Positions 25,101 through 33,159 of a stretch of 64,000 nucleotides of DNA are shown piece by piece. Under the pieces are notes generated by a model. The model did no database searches. It had not been told where the DNA came from and saw only the letters and a list, made by a program, of their open reading frames with translations. A program made the translations under genes and the position numbers. How positions within the stretch are numbered: position 1 is the first letter of the stretch; every line of letters starts with the position of its first letter. Origin of the DNA: Phallusia mammillata (Eukaryota; Chordata; Ascidiacea; Phlebobranchia; Ascidiidae); the NCBI GenBank assembly GCA_003260075.1, contig QLIY01000678.1:22164-86163 (forward strand). Reading direction: 5' to 3'.

Positions 25101-25467
25101 TAAAAAACTTTTATCCCTTTAACATTTGATTAGTTATTAAGAAAAGTCTGCAAAATAATTCTTTGCTCAAAAGTTGCATATAGCACACAAAAATTTGCTC
25201 ACCCTTGCTGCACGTAATTTATCTGAATAAATAAACGTTTATTTATAGCAATGATTGGCTTTAGTTATTTCACTTTGTTAAAGTTTTATTTAGGTTTTTA
25301 TTATATATTTTTACTTTCAGTGTTTACTAAATGATAATGATGTACTAATATTTTGTAATTTTTAGGATATGGATGCCCCAGGACCAATGAAATATCGAAG
25401 TGTGATGGAAAAAGTCAAACAACTAAATTATGTTTTAAACCCAAGTGATTTGCATTCTAGTGTCTGA
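1924..25467 (+). CDS. Multi-exon CCP/Ig-domain transmembrane receptor with tyrosine-motif tail (5' incomplete, assembly scrambled)
   Basis: Predicted type I membrane protein built from exons that are almost all phase 1-1, as usual for extracellular domain shuffling. Order seen: Cys-rich domain (1924), CCP/sushi (7542), Ig split over two exons (7952, 8386), Ig-like exons (9885, 10256), repeated A and B Ig cassettes (11596-17808), a membrane-proximal Ig over three exons (18292 or 21379 onward), a transmembrane helix (19245 or 22300), then small cytoplasmic exons (19925, 20175, 20355, 23201, 23672, 24451) and a last exon ending in TGA at 25467. Architecture and the YxxV motifs suggest a surface recognition or adhesion receptor. 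Ascidian complement-receptor-like and allorecognition receptors are comparable in concept, but I cannot assign orthology. Several exons are truncated at n characters or C-runs, and 18102-19602 is essentially repeated at 21188-22659, so exon order and copy number are not reliable. Confidence 0.75.
3456..4030. repeat. Direct duplication bridged by an 18-C run
   Basis: The segment beginning ACATTATAGATATTGG occurs immediately after the C-run 3731-3748 and again upstream near 3453. The two copies agree over about 265 bases apart from the bridging run. It fits two overlapping contig ends left unmerged, rather than a genomic tandem repeat. Confidence 0.75.
5877..6062. repeat. GGGGACCCATT-family repeat copy
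   Basis: Shares the GTGTGGGGACC start, the TTGCATAAACAATTATG-like block and the AAAACCACTATTCCAG-like end with the copies at 40 and 6108. Confidence 0.65.
6108..6716. repeat. GGGGACCCATT-family repeat interrupted by hAT insertion
   Basis: The repeat starts at GCGTGGGGACCC, is split by the hAT element 6131-6512, resumes with GCTTGCATGAACAATTATG, is interrupted by a 95-base C-run (6573-6667) and ends with ACCACTGTTCTAG near 6711. Confidence 0.7.
6131..6512. mobile_element. Non-autonomous hAT element with 8-bp target site duplication
   Basis: The left end CAGGGGTGTCCAAC at 6131 is matched by its inverted complement ending at 6512 (GTTGGACACCCCTG), giving a 14-bp perfect terminal inverted repeat. 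It is flanked by the direct repeat CATTAGAT at 6123-6130 and 6513-6520, the 8-bp duplication typical of hAT transposons. It has no transposase frame and is about 380 bp including a 22-base C-run at 6421-6442. It is nested inside a GGGGACCCATT-family repeat, which dates it as younger than that repeat. Confidence 0.9.
7105..7391. repeat. Repeat segment duplicated exactly at 17814-18100
   Basis: This 287-base stretch, which starts right after a 70-base C-run, contains two GGGGACCCATT-family blocks. It appears base-for-base again at 17814-18100, where it ends at the single n at 18101. Identity over a repeat-rich non-coding stretch suggests one locus represented twice in the assembly. Confidence 0.8.
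7542..7730 (+). CDS. CCP (sushi) domain exon
   Basis: Phase 1-1 exon between an AAAG acceptor and donor GTAAAA. It encodes about 63 residues with the four cysteines of a CCP module (ECPNN, FKCSR, TICQS, LDCWA) and the conserved Trp between Cys3 and Cys4 (DATWSG). CCP domains are found in complement regulators and many recognition receptors. It carries several N-glycosylation sequons. It is the only CCP seen in the window. Confidence 0.85.
7952..8580 (+). CDS. Ig-like domain split over two exons (7952-8065 and 8386-8580)
   Basis: The first exon (114 nt, phase 1-1) carries strand A/B with a cysteine (SITIHCDSQP) and the second (195 nt, phase 1-1) carries EKVYCQATSN, the F-strand Cys motif, and ends at donor GTAAGT with the NVT sequence typical of a G strand. 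The intron is 320 bases. Both exon lengths keep the frame, which supports the pairing. Confidence 0.75.
9070..9300 (+). pseudogene. Decayed copy of the 10256 Ig exon
   Basis: The block after the AG at 9078-9079 aligns with exon 10256-10501: same acceptor context, same GAAATGCAGTATT block, then GCAAATGTACC against GCAAATGTTTC, and a final CATATTTTCTTGATG-like end. Frame is broken by stops and deletions and there is no GTAAGT donor. It is a relic of an Ig exon duplication inside the intron. Confidence 0.75.
9885..10210 (+). CDS. Ig-like exon, cysteine-rich (3' boundary uncertain)
   Basis: Acceptor TTTCACAG precedes 9885, phase 1. The frame encodes PPNSVKNII..., LTMNCSQNSNPNARCYWTICNDTC..., then NITVKCTAYNGVG, so strands B and F cysteines are present plus extra cysteines in between. 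The open frame runs to 10255 but no strong phase-1 donor was found; the exon probably ends between 10170 and 10217. A sequencing or assembly error near the end is possible. Confidence 0.65.
10256..10501 (+). CDS. Ig-like domain exon
   Basis: 246 nt, phase 1-1, acceptor ATAG and donor GTAAGT. It encodes an I-set-like Ig: NITLKCSIEFN (B strand Cys), SFEWKVD (C strand Trp), then NHSGNYTCHSRD (F strand Tyr-x-Cys) and YFLDVKC. Five or more sequons. A degenerate copy lies at 9070-9300. Confidence 0.85.
11596..11907 (+). CDS. Ig cassette exon A, copy 1
   Basis: 312 nt, phase 1-1, acceptor CTCTAG, donor GTAAGT. It encodes an Ig-like domain with LEIDCIFKSNP (strand B Cys) and NTTWFENG (strand C Trp). 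Where the F strand Cys is expected there is IHGTIQNTVG, with no cysteine; the only second Cys is in KKNCTLI, about where strand E lies. This copy has 4 more residues than later A copies (302/300 nt). It is followed 64 bases later by exon B. Confidence 0.8.
11972..12074 (+). CDS. Ig cassette exon B, copy 1, truncated at a C-run
   Basis: Starts GTPRIEGNLTVQEGENVTIV in phase 1 after acceptor TTTTAG and breaks at 12075 where a 12-C run begins. The intact version is at 13022-13264. The intervening 12087-13015 is a patchwork of A and B fragments. Confidence 0.75.
12075..13015 (+). other. Patchwork of intron, exon A and exon B fragments joined by C-runs
   Basis: Fragments: intron pieces 12087-12241 and 12252-12609; exon A start 12610-12792; exon A middle 12803-12885; exon B middle 12896-12980. 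Joins are C-runs at 12242-12251, 12793-12802, 12886-12895 (each 10 C) and 12982-13015 (34 C). Each fragment restarts inside sequence already present in its neighbour. It looks like several short overlapping contigs from allelic or paralogous cassettes placed end to end. Confidence 0.75.
13022..13264 (+). CDS. Ig cassette exon B, full copy
   Basis: 243 nt, phase 1-1, donor GTGAGT. About 81 residues: EGENVTIVCNSS (strand B Cys) and GGNYTCYTYDEF (strand F Tyr-x-Cys), ending VFVLNVT. The strand C Trp is absent. Nine N-glycosylation sequons fall in these 81 residues. An almost identical exon lies at 16204-16446. Confidence 0.85.
13265..14722. other. Intron with repeated fragments, n at 13514, C-runs
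   Basis: Contains related intron blocks seen again at 16447-17305, three C-runs (13752-13761, 14028-14038, 14093-14102), a stray 3' piece of exon A at 14039-14092, and a single n at 13514 inside a partly repeated block. No complete exon. Confidence 0.65.
14723..15023 (+). pseudogene. Ig cassette exon A copy with +1 frameshift
   Basis: Same as the A exons at 15840 and 17306 but 301 nt instead of 300. The extra base is in an A-run near the 3' end (EIKK then a shifted SFYSSGF instead of the SIIPVSIIS type end), so it does not keep phase 1-1. It may be a true broken copy or a homopolymer error close to the n at 15060. Confidence 0.7.
15840..16139 (+). CDS. Ig cassette exon A, intact copy
   Basis: 300 nt, phase 1-1, acceptor TTCCAG, donor GTAAGT. 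Encodes SFTGRYLLQGNTYFLNGSQ, LEIDCNFKSNP, NTTWFNNSE, then NCTLIHNIS and TIQNVVG. Canonical F-strand Cys absent as in the other A copies. Followed by exon B at 16204, forming the best complete A-B cassette in the window. Confidence 0.85.
16204..16446 (+). CDS. Ig cassette exon B, intact copy
   Basis: 243 nt, phase 1-1; the predicted protein is the same as that of 13022-13264 apart from silent changes. It sits 64 bases downstream of exon A 15840-16139 and ends in donor GTGAGT. The short A-B intron has the same length class in each cassette. Confidence 0.85.
17306..17605 (+). CDS. Ig cassette exon A, intact copy
   Basis: 300 nt, phase 1-1. Differs from the 15840 copy at scattered residues (NFTGSYLL against SFTGRYLL; SEYQREQNC against SEHQSIKNC), so it is either a paralogous cassette or a divergent allele. 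Followed by exon B at 17670. Confidence 0.85.
17670..17808 (+). CDS. Ig cassette exon B, truncated at a chimeric join
   Basis: Reads GTPRIEG... through SYDFHYPNGTGVNILKNE and then switches at about 17809 into a non-coding segment identical to 7105-7391. The donor is lost. The DFHYPNGTGVNI region differs from the other B copies. Confidence 0.75.
18101..18101. other. Chimeric join (single n)
   Basis: Left of the n the sequence matches 7105-7391; right of it the sequence matches 21188 onward. Other single n at 13514, 15060, 20397, 22660, 23143 and 61513 show similar switches between sequences that belong elsewhere. Confidence 0.8.
18292..18769 (+). CDS. Membrane-proximal Ig exons 1 and 2 (18292-18393, 18702-18769), first copy
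   Basis: Exon 18292-18393 (102 nt, phase 1-1) encodes VPFWLNGNRYNCPSPC and FRSNPQASWALYKQ, and 18702-18769 (68 nt, phase 1-0) encodes ENITSKGNVAKISS. Together with the start of the next exon (TYTLQVSNGVGSV) they form an Ig fold split over three exons. The F strand has Val-Ser where Cys is expected. The whole stretch recurs at 21379-21856. Confidence 0.75.
19106..19152. other. 47-G run replacing intron sequence
   Basis: In the second copy of this intron (22193-22215) the same position holds ordinary sequence (ACTGACATTC plus a few bases) between GTGGT and TTCAGTTTG. The G-run therefore stands in for about 15 real bases. Confidence 0.85.
19245..19460 (+). CDS. Transmembrane exon, copy damaged by a 10-G run
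   Basis: Phase 0 start; encodes the end of the membrane-proximal Ig, a Pro-rich stalk and a helix PIAAIAGAAGAAVVILIIVL. At 19434-19443 ten G replace the 11 bases that in the copy at 22300-22516 encode the FYRR stop-transfer sequence. This breaks the frame by one base. The intact copy shows the real sequence. Confidence 0.8.
19925..20104 (+). CDS. Cytoplasmic tail exon, NPLY and DAYGGV motifs
   Basis: 180 nt, phase 1-1, after acceptor GTCACAG. Encodes DEKEVRENPLYGSA, a Lys-rich stretch, MKVNVAYQPASPD and IEDAYGGVNT. NPLY resembles an NPxY endocytic or PTB-binding motif and DAYGGV is the first of a series of Tyr-x-x-Val sites. Confidence 0.75.
20175..20282 (+). CDS. Cytoplasmic tail exon, ILYGSS and DAYAEV motifs
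   Basis: 108 nt, phase 1-1. Encodes EREMKDNILYGSSGPS, MEDAYAEVNKGKKNKK. Same layout as the exons at 19925 and 23201: a basic segment, an x-Leu/Ala-Tyr site, then an acidic D-A-Y-A-x-V site. Confidence 0.75.
20355..20396 (+). CDS. Cytoplasmic tail exon fragment, cut by n
   Basis: Reads KKEMKVNVAYVPT in phase 1 and stops at the n at 20397, where sequence switches into the middle of an Ig exon B. The rest of the exon is missing from the window. Confidence 0.65.
20398..20568 (+). CDS. Ig cassette exon B fragment
   Basis: Begins inside exon B (PLNTSYDFHYPNATGVSVHENV) and ends at donor GTGAGT. It differs from the 13022 copy at DFHYPNATGV against DFQPSNVTGV, HENV against HKNE, VSWIH against VSGIH and VFVMNV against VFVLNV. 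It probably precedes the membrane-proximal exons at 21379 in the real gene. Confidence 0.75.
20569..21378. other. Intron upstream of the membrane-proximal exons
   Basis: AT-rich intron sequence. From 21188 on it equals 18102 on. Nothing coding was recognised. Confidence 0.6.
21379..21856 (+). CDS. Membrane-proximal Ig exons 1 and 2, second copy (21379-21480, 21789-21856)
   Basis: Same exons and intron as 18292-18769 with no difference noticed. The stretch 18102-19602 and 21188-22659 look like one genomic segment present in two overlapping contigs. Confidence 0.8.
22300..22516 (+). CDS. Transmembrane exon, intact copy
   Basis: 217 nt, phase 0-1. Encodes EPTSNATYTLQVSNGVGSVNF, a PLPPTTPPMPQPLP stalk, a helix of about 22 residues rich in Ala, Val, Ile and Leu, then the stop-transfer FYRRRNKEK. 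It uses a weak GTTCTT donor; if not spliced, the frame ends 15 codons later at TAA (22559), which would give a short-tailed form ending QCYEYV. Joined to exon 19925 the frame continues as KEK-DEKEV. Confidence 0.8.
22976..23142 (+). CDS. Ig cassette exon A fragment between two n joins
   Basis: Segment 22661-23142 is a copy of intron plus the first half of exon A (as at 14723 and 17306), bounded by n at 22660 and 23143. It is out of place between tail exons and is best seen as a misplaced contig. Confidence 0.7.
23201..23299 (+). CDS. Cytoplasmic tail exon, ILYATS and DAYAQV motifs
   Basis: 99 nt, phase 1-1, acceptor ACTCACAG, donor GTAAGT. Encodes KEMKDNILYATSQAGGSMDDAYAQVDKGKKKA, clearly homologous to exon 20175-20282. 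Its 3' half is repeated at 23402-23450 after a 10-C run. Confidence 0.8.
23672..23776 (+). CDS. Cytoplasmic tail exon, ATYSEV motif and Pro-rich end
   Basis: 105 nt, phase 1-1. Encodes NSYGESSQGATYSEVNKPKKK and a Pro-rich QPPPPTSPTQD stretch that could bind SH3 domains. Shares the Y-x-E-V-N-K pattern with exon 20175. Confidence 0.75.
24451..24643 (+). CDS. Tail micro-exon DDPYAEVDLHGQ, present twice (24451-24485, 24609-24643)
   Basis: A 35-nt exon, phase 1-0, with acceptor TTTTTTAG and donor GTAATT or GTAAAT. The two copies are identical in sequence and their flanks match, with a 10-C run (24539-24548) between them, so only one is likely real. It carries the last DPYAEV site. Confidence 0.75.
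25366..25467 (+). CDS. Last exon of the Ig receptor gene
   Basis: Acceptor TTTTTAG, phase 0; encodes DMDAPGPMKYRSVMEKVKQLNYVL and ends at TGA (25465-25467). Candidate polyadenylation signals AATAAA occur near 26281 and 26702. Confidence 0.75.
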   Translation, partial: DMDAPGPMKYRSVMEKVKQLNYVLNPSDLHSSV

Positions 25468-26892
25468 CTCAATGCTGTTGTATTATCATGTATGTAATCT
25501 CCTATAGCCCTGTGTGACCGACATGTGTTTTAGTGATGCTTTTTATATGTGTATATGCACTGAATAATCTAGGTCCAAAAAGTCCTAACGGTTACAAGTG
25601 ATTTGTTTTGTTTATGCAATTACCGTTTGGCCACATCAAATAGTTTCCATACACTATTGCGGGGTGGGCTATCATCTTCTTGCAAGAAACACATTAAAAA
25701 TGTATGATTTTATTTGGTACCTAATAAAAACCGAAAAAGGCTAAAAGCTATCTATGCTACCAGGTCTAAAAAATATCATTTATGTGATGTTAAAAAACTA
25801 ACACAACAGCAAAATAATTTGGCCCGCCCCCACAAAAAACCCAGCCATTTAGCCACAATAGCTATCATTTTAAAACACTGATTCAGTTTGCACTAGCCAT
25901 TTTACGTTCATCAAGTGTTTTTTCTGCTGTTCAACATTTTAAGTGAGATTTTTTTTATTGTAGAGGAAATTATTGCCACTGTTTTTTTTGTATTGCACTT
26001 GTTAAAAACCACACTACTTACCACATGCACAAAAGAATTTGTTTTGGGAAAAAAACTTGTTGTGGCCAAACACAATTTTCTAACAGAAAATACTTAGTGT
26101 TCAATCCCACAGATGCAGTCTCACTAAAACATGTGAATTTGTTTGAAGTTTCTGAATAAGTTGATGGAAAACAATATTATATCATATTCTTATTGAACTG
26201 TTGTTTTTGTAGTATGACTAACAAGCCAATGCTGTCTGAAATTTTATAACTTTGTTAGTTTTTTTGTACACCACTGCAGAATAAAAAAATGTGTTGCTTA
26301 AAACCTAATGTTCCTGTGTCTGTACTATCTAAAAGTCATTGCTTTTTTATAATTTGCAAATGCCGTAGTCTATTTTAGTGACAATTCCTTCAAGTGCAAT
26401 TTAGTATGCTTGTTTTCAAGTGCCTTTTGCCTTCATGCATATCTGCTTCATTGTGTTTATCATTTGCTTTGAAGGGTAACAATTTCTTCATGAAAAATTA
26501 AAAGTGCAATTTTCTTCATGTCAAATGCTGGCATACATTTTGAAAAAATGCTTTGTTTAATTGCAGTTTAAATTTTACAAATTTAATGTATTGTTTTATT
26601 TAATGATATGATTGGTTTTATCATGGGTTACTTGTCTGTTTTATGTGTCCGTTCCACTGTGTGCTGTCCTTGAATCTTTGTACATTACTTGATTTTGCAT
26701 CAATAAAACTAAAAAACTTTCCAAAACTGTTGCATGACATTTTCCAGAAATTGTTAGTTTTTCAACAAAACTAAACAAAGTATTTGTTTAACCAATAGCA
26801 TACAGGTTACACCTAGGCATTTTGAAAATGTGTTTCAGTCTTGAAACAAATTTAACAAACGCATTTATAGGTAAACAAACAGTTATTTAAAA

Positions 26893-26967
<75 letters not shown>

Positions 26968-27224
26968 CAAGTTGGCATGCAGTTATGGATTGCACAACGA
27001 TGTAGACGTTACTCAGCAGTCGTTTTATGTGTAAGATAAACTAACACAACATTAATTTTATCTAAAGATCTACCAAACTAGAATAATTCGAACTTGTTGT
27101 GACCAGTGACACACTATAGGTGCCAGCTAAAGCACAACAGGGCAAAATGACGTGTTTTTTATTGTTTCCATGAATCACACACAACGCGACTCGCCCTGTC
27201 TTATTAGTAAGGAAGTAGTACACT

Positions 27225-27246
27225 ATGACGTAAGATCCTACGTCAT
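27225..27246. promoter_or_regulatory. Palindromic CRE-like pair
   Basis: ATGACGTA and TACGTCAT face each other across AGATCC, forming a perfect 8-bp dyad containing TGACG half sites of the ATF/CREB type. No nearby start codon supports a promoter, so function is open. Confidence 0.35.
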
Positions 27247-27376
27247 TGGTAACTAGACACCAGACAGGCTTGCATAAAGTTTCGTAGCATGTTTCGCATT
27301 ATAGACAAAGGTTTTGCATAAACTCCCTGGCCCTTTTTATCCCCCACTAACATAACGATTTTAGAACATTTAGATT

Positions 27377-27435
<59 letters not shown>

Positions 27436-29636
27436 AGATGTCATAAAAATTGTATGTAAAAGCTTGATTTAGGTTTGTTTGTTATTAAGGACCGCTTCTA
27501 ATAACCTAAAATCACTTAGCATGACTTCTGTTACAACAAAATTTTTAAAATAGAAGCTGATATTTTAGTTTAGTTAGCGTACTTTTCCATTGTCAAGCAA
27601 ACAATGACAGGGGAATTTTGCAACCAAGACAGGCTGTTTCTTTACCAGGAACTAAGCAACTTTCACACGTAGGCATTGGTGTATTTTAAGACACTTTCGT
27701 TTTATTGTTTAAGCTTACATTGTTATGGCGAAAAGTTATGGCTCATTTCCGTGGCTCATTGGGACCAGGGTCGTAAACAAAACGATGATTTTCTTTACAC
27801 AACATACAAGGTCACAGGGTCGTGTTTTATATGCTACAGCCATATAAACAAAAGCGCCTTACACGGTATTTTGTCAAACCGCAGTTTATTATGGTTAGAA
27901 GTTCAACGCACTGTCGTTTAAATGTCTGATAAATCGAGCCATCTGTTAAATGCATTGGACGTTTATTGGACCCAAACCAAAATCATTTTTTCCTTAAAAG
28001 GAAATTTGTTCGGGTTTACCACCTAGACACCTTCTAATGGAAATTATACCCAAACAAACCAACGTCGGCAACTGATGTAAGGTTTCAGACTATTGTTTTG
28101 CATCGAACCTTGTTCAAGAACTGTCCCCTGTCTGGACACGTGAAATGATTTGTTCCTTCTTTGCATCTAGGATAAGTACAAGTCATTTTTTGCCACACCG
28201 CGGTTACTTTGACCTTTTATGGTACAACATTTTTGGGTACTGGTTTGATACCTTCCAAGTAAAATTGTATGCCATTGTTTTAAAGTGACTAACACTTCGC
28301 CATTTTAATGAAGGCTAAAGAGAGATAAAGGGTACATTAATAACTACACAATCCTCAAACATAACGTATTTGTTGAACTTTAATTAAACATAAGTTTGCA
28401 GTTGGCCCAACTTTGGTTAGCATTTAGTAAGAGCGTGCAAAAGCAACATAACATTTTGTTCGCGTTCCCCCCCCCCTAGACACCAGCCAGGCTTGCATAA
28501 AGTTTCGTAGCATGTTTCGCATTACAGACACTATTTTTGCATAAACCCCCAGGCCCTTCTTAGCCCCACTCCCATTACGATTTTACAACATTTAGATTGA
28601 TGTTGACGTAAAAAATGTATGTAAAAGCTTGATTTAGGTTTGTTTGTTATTAAGGACCGCTACTAATAAAATCACTTAGCATGCATGGCACTTCTGTTAC
28701 AACCAAAATTTAAAAATAGGATCTGATCTTTTAGTTTAGCGTACTTTTTCATTGTCAAGCAAACAATGACAGGGGAATTTCGCAACAAAGACGAGCTTTT
28801 TTTTACCAGGAACTAAGCAACTTTCACACGTAGGCATTGGTGTATTTTAAGACACTTTCGTTTTATTGTTTAAGCTTACATTGTTATGGCGAAAAGTTAT
28901 GGCTCATTTCCGTGGCTCATTGGGACCAGGGTCGTAAACAAAACGATGATTTTCTTTACACAACATACAAGGTCACAGGGTCGTGTTTTATATGTTACAG
29001 CCATAAAAACAAAAGCGCCTTATAAGGTATTTTGTCAAACCGCAGTTTATTATGGTTAGAAGTTCAACGTACTGTCGTTTATATGTCAGATAAATCCAGC
29101 CATCTGTTAGGTGCACTGGACATTTATTGGACCCAAACCAAAAATTATTTTCTCCTTAAAAGGAAATTTGGTCAGGTTTACCACCTAGACAGCGCATAAT
29201 GTAAATTATGTACCCAAACAAACCAACGTCGGCAACTGATGTAAGGTTTCAGACTATTGTTTTGCATGGAACCTTGTTCAAGAACTGTCCCCTGTCTGGA
29301 CACGTGCAATGAGTTGTTTCCTTCTTTACATCGAAGATAACTACAGGTCACTTTTACGCCGGAACGCATTTACTTTGACCGTTTATGGTACAACATTTTT
29401 GGCTGCTGGTTTGATACCTTCCATGTAAAATTGTATGCCATCTATTGTTTTAAAGTGACTAACACTTCGCCATTTTAATTAAGGCTAAACAGAGATAAAG
29501 AGTGAATTAATAACTGCACAATCCTCAAACATAACGTGTTTGTTGAACTTCAATTAAGCATAAGTTTGTAGTTGGCCCAACTTTGGTTAGTATGTAGTAA
29601 GAGCGTGCAAAAGCAACATGACATTTTGTCCGCGTG
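27247..29636. repeat. About 1.2-kb direct duplication joined by 10 C
   Basis: 27247-28466 and 28477-29636 align throughout with scattered substitutions and small indels; the run CCCCCCCCCC at 28467-28476 lies exactly between them. Divergence of a few percent is what two alleles of a highly polymorphic animal would show. Confidence 0.75.
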
Positions 29637-31665
29637 CCCCCCCCCCTTAGATAAGCCCGCTTATGTTCGTTTATGATGTAACAAGCCAAAAGTTTAAACA
29701 GTTACAAAGTAAACCTGATGCAATTGTTAATTTAAAACTAATGCCAATGTCACCCCCCCCCCTTTACCTGTTTATCATCAATATTGCAGGCGGGACGGTT
29801 TCGAAAACGCAAAGGAAACTTTGAATGCAAACTTTCGCACTGTGTAGTTTCCCTCTGCTTCCTTTTCCGCGTATGACGTGTTAGATAAGCCCGCTTATGT
29901 TCGTTTATGATGTAACAAGCCAAAAGTTCAAACAGTTACAAAGTAAACCAGATGCAATTTTTAATTTAAAACTAATGCCAATGTCGAATTTTGTCCAACA
30001 ATTAAGTGTAGTTGGAAATTGCCTTGGAAAGTTTACATGTGTTTCAAAATAGTAGGCTAGCTAGCTACGCCACACCCCCAAAGTTTTATCAATTTCACAC
30101 AAGGATGTTACAGTGAAAACCCAGCACTTTTGTGGCATTACAGCAGTTCGTCGAATCAAATCTGTTAAACACAAGAAACAGTTATTGTTGTATGCTATGT
30201 ACAAAACCGTCCATATATAGGTTTCAACATTCGCTGATATTGTAAGTTATATTCTGTATACCCCCAAAATATAGTATAGTAATGTACATTCAAAGCTCGA
30301 AAGGGTTTTGCTTGCATACTAACGCACATTGCAAAATTTGTGTAAGAGGTAGAAAGTAGCTAGAAATATTGTAATAGCTGGGATAACAAGCAGGTTATAT
30401 CTTTGTGATTCTAAGTACCATGTAAGCACTGTTTCCGCCGTGCCCAGTCACCCCCCCCCCTGGAAAGTTTACATTTGTTTCAAAATAGTAGGCTAGCTAG
30501 CTACGCCACACCCCCAAAAGTTTTATCAATTTCACACAAGGATGTTACAGTGAAAACCCAGCAATGTGCCACTTGCTCTTTCTGCAGCACTTTTGTGGCA
30601 TTACAGCAGTTCGTTGAATCAAATCTGTTAAACACAAGAAATAGTTATTGTTGCATGCTATGTACAAAACCGTCCATATATAGGTTTCAACATTCGCTTA
30701 CATTGTAAGTTATATTCTGTATACCCCCCAAATATAGTATAGTATTGTACATTCAAAGCTTGAAAGGGTATTGTTTGCATACTAACGCACATTACAAAAT
30801 TTGTGTAAGAGGTAGAAAGTAGCTAGAAATATCGTAATAGCTGGGGTAACAAGCAGGTAATATCTTTGTGATTCTAAGTGCCATGTAAGCACTGTTTCCG
30901 CCGTGCCTAGTCCAAACATAAAACAACAGCAGGATTATATTTGTTGTGGGATTTCCTGGTGTGTAGGTTCGCCTCCTATGACCAGTTACAATCTACCATA
31001 AATAGCGAACCCAATGTTTACTGAGTTTGTGGAGACGGAAACTTCAATGCCCACGCGATGAATCACAATGATATGTGATGGATATACCCATTGTGATATG
31101 AAACCACTTTCGTTTGGCTGTTGACTTTCATATTCATTCATATTTGCCTTTCATAGACCCCCCCCCCTTTCTTTGTTGACACAGAAACCGAAACTAAAAT
31201 CATAAAAATAGAGTTAAATTTAGACATGAAGTTAGATGACATTCAAGCTATGCGCACTTTCTGCAGTCCTTATTTGGTTATTGTGTTCGTTTAATACTTT
31301 CATCATCAAATTACAGGACAAGTTACTGGCACACATACTAAACAACACCCCAGATAAAATGTAACTGTTAGTGCCCCCCCCCCCTTTCTTTGTTGACACA
31401 GAAACCGAAACTAAAATCATAAAAATAGAGTTTAATTTAGACATGAAGTTAGATGACATGCAGTCCTTATTTGGTTCTTGTTTTCGTTTAATACTTTCAT
31501 CATCAAATTACAGGACAAGTTACTGGCAAACATACTAAACAACACCCCAGATAAAATGTAACTGTTAGTGAATTTTCATCAACAAGAATCCAATTCACAA
31601 CTCACACAACTCATGTTTTTGACGTCACAATTCTACAATCTTGAAAATCAACGAAATCTTCAAAA

Positions 31666-31936
31666 CAGGGGGTGTGGAACCTACAGCCCGTTTGACTATT
31701 TAACGCCGCCCGCATCAGAATTTTGTAAAGTATACAACAAAGCCTAAAAAGTGTATTGTTGAGATTACTTTGTCCTTACTGGCGATTCATATTTAACTTT
31801 CAAACGTATTGTGACCCCAAACTGTTCAAAGATTTGATAGTTTTAAGCGAAATTTAAAATTCATTATTTTTTGGAAAGGCACGCATAATGTTGTACATCT
31901 CATGTGGCTCACAATACCAAATCGGCCCCCAGCCCT
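31666..31936. mobile_element. Possible hAT-like remnant
   Basis: Starts CAGGGGGTGTGGAACC and ends GGCCCCCAGCCCTG, with imperfect inverted ends and flanks CTTCAAAA and CTTAAAAC that could be a degraded 8-bp duplication. GGCCCG near the ends is typical of hAT remnants that resemble CAGGGGTCTCCAACC elements. Confidence 0.4.
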
Positions 31937-33159
31937 GCTTAAAACGTAAAACTGTATTTAACAATGTCCAGGAAGAAGTTTAGTTACTTTTTATCAAAAA
32001 GGGATATAACTTAGGAGCAAAGGGTGCTAGGCCTATACCATGGTATAGCTGCAGCTACGTCATCACAACAATGCCAGGTATTGCGTAATGCGGTGCAGTA
32101 CGGTCACCCAAAAAATTACCTAATGCAAAATGAATCATACAATTAGAACTTAAAGTGATTTAATGTTCTGCATATGAATAGTGGCTCACTTTATATTACT
32201 AACAACAAACTTAGTTAAAGCAATTTGGGTCATCAAAGGTTACCACTTGGATTTTGTCCTGGGTTTTTAGTATTATTGGATTGGGCGTGGTCGGTAACTT
32301 AAAAAAAATCTTGTTGTGTGCATATACATATTATTGCTACGCATGAACCTGCGCATTTGTAAAGAAGAATGATAGCATTACCAATAAAACATTCCACTAA
32401 AACACTGGTTATTGATCTTTTTACAATTGTTACCCTTCAAAAGAGCCCGATAAATGTTATGTTTTCCCTTTTCGAAGCATCTACAATCGCAAACAATTAA
32501 TGACATAGCAGAAGGATGGTGTCAATTAGCAGACTTCAAATGAAAATTAATTACCCCTTGAAATAAGCCAAATTAACATAATTACGCCAGGTTAAGATCC
32601 ACTGCACTTTTGGGTATGACATCGCTATGTGTATAAAGCGTTAAAGCCAAAACGTTGAATCATTTGCCGATTATAATGTTGCTGTTGCAAAATTGTTTGC
32701 ATATTTTATATAACAGTTAACCGTGTAGCAAAGCATTCTTTGTTTGCAAAGTTACACGTACATTCAGCATCTTTTTCACACAAAACAAGTCTGAAACTTC
32801 CGTGTATGACGCCCAATAAGCGGATTTGCTTCGAAATTTGACACCACAGCGACATCCGGTGGTAAGAAGGAAGTTTGGCTCATAAATAAAAGACCCAATG
32901 AGCACTTCCAGTGATACTAAACCCACAATAATGATCTATTGTATACACAGGTTCATTCCTATTTCACATTTGTTTGTGACCTTACATTTTCGTTTGAAGA
33001 ACTGACATACAGATTGTTTTTGAAATAACTACCCAACGTTTCTCACCTAAAGTCAGTGGGATCACATTGGCCCAGGAAAAGATGTCGTGAGTTCGTGACC
33101 AACTCTCATGGTACAAAACACTTTTAAAGCTTAAGGAGCACTATACAAAAACAAAAAAG

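Noticed and set aside
27676..29025. Frame of about 62-81 residues present twice (starts MVYFKTLSFYCLSL)
   Set aside because: The two copies lie in an overlap pair; the frame is disrupted differently, shows no domain and no splice sites, so coding is not supported.
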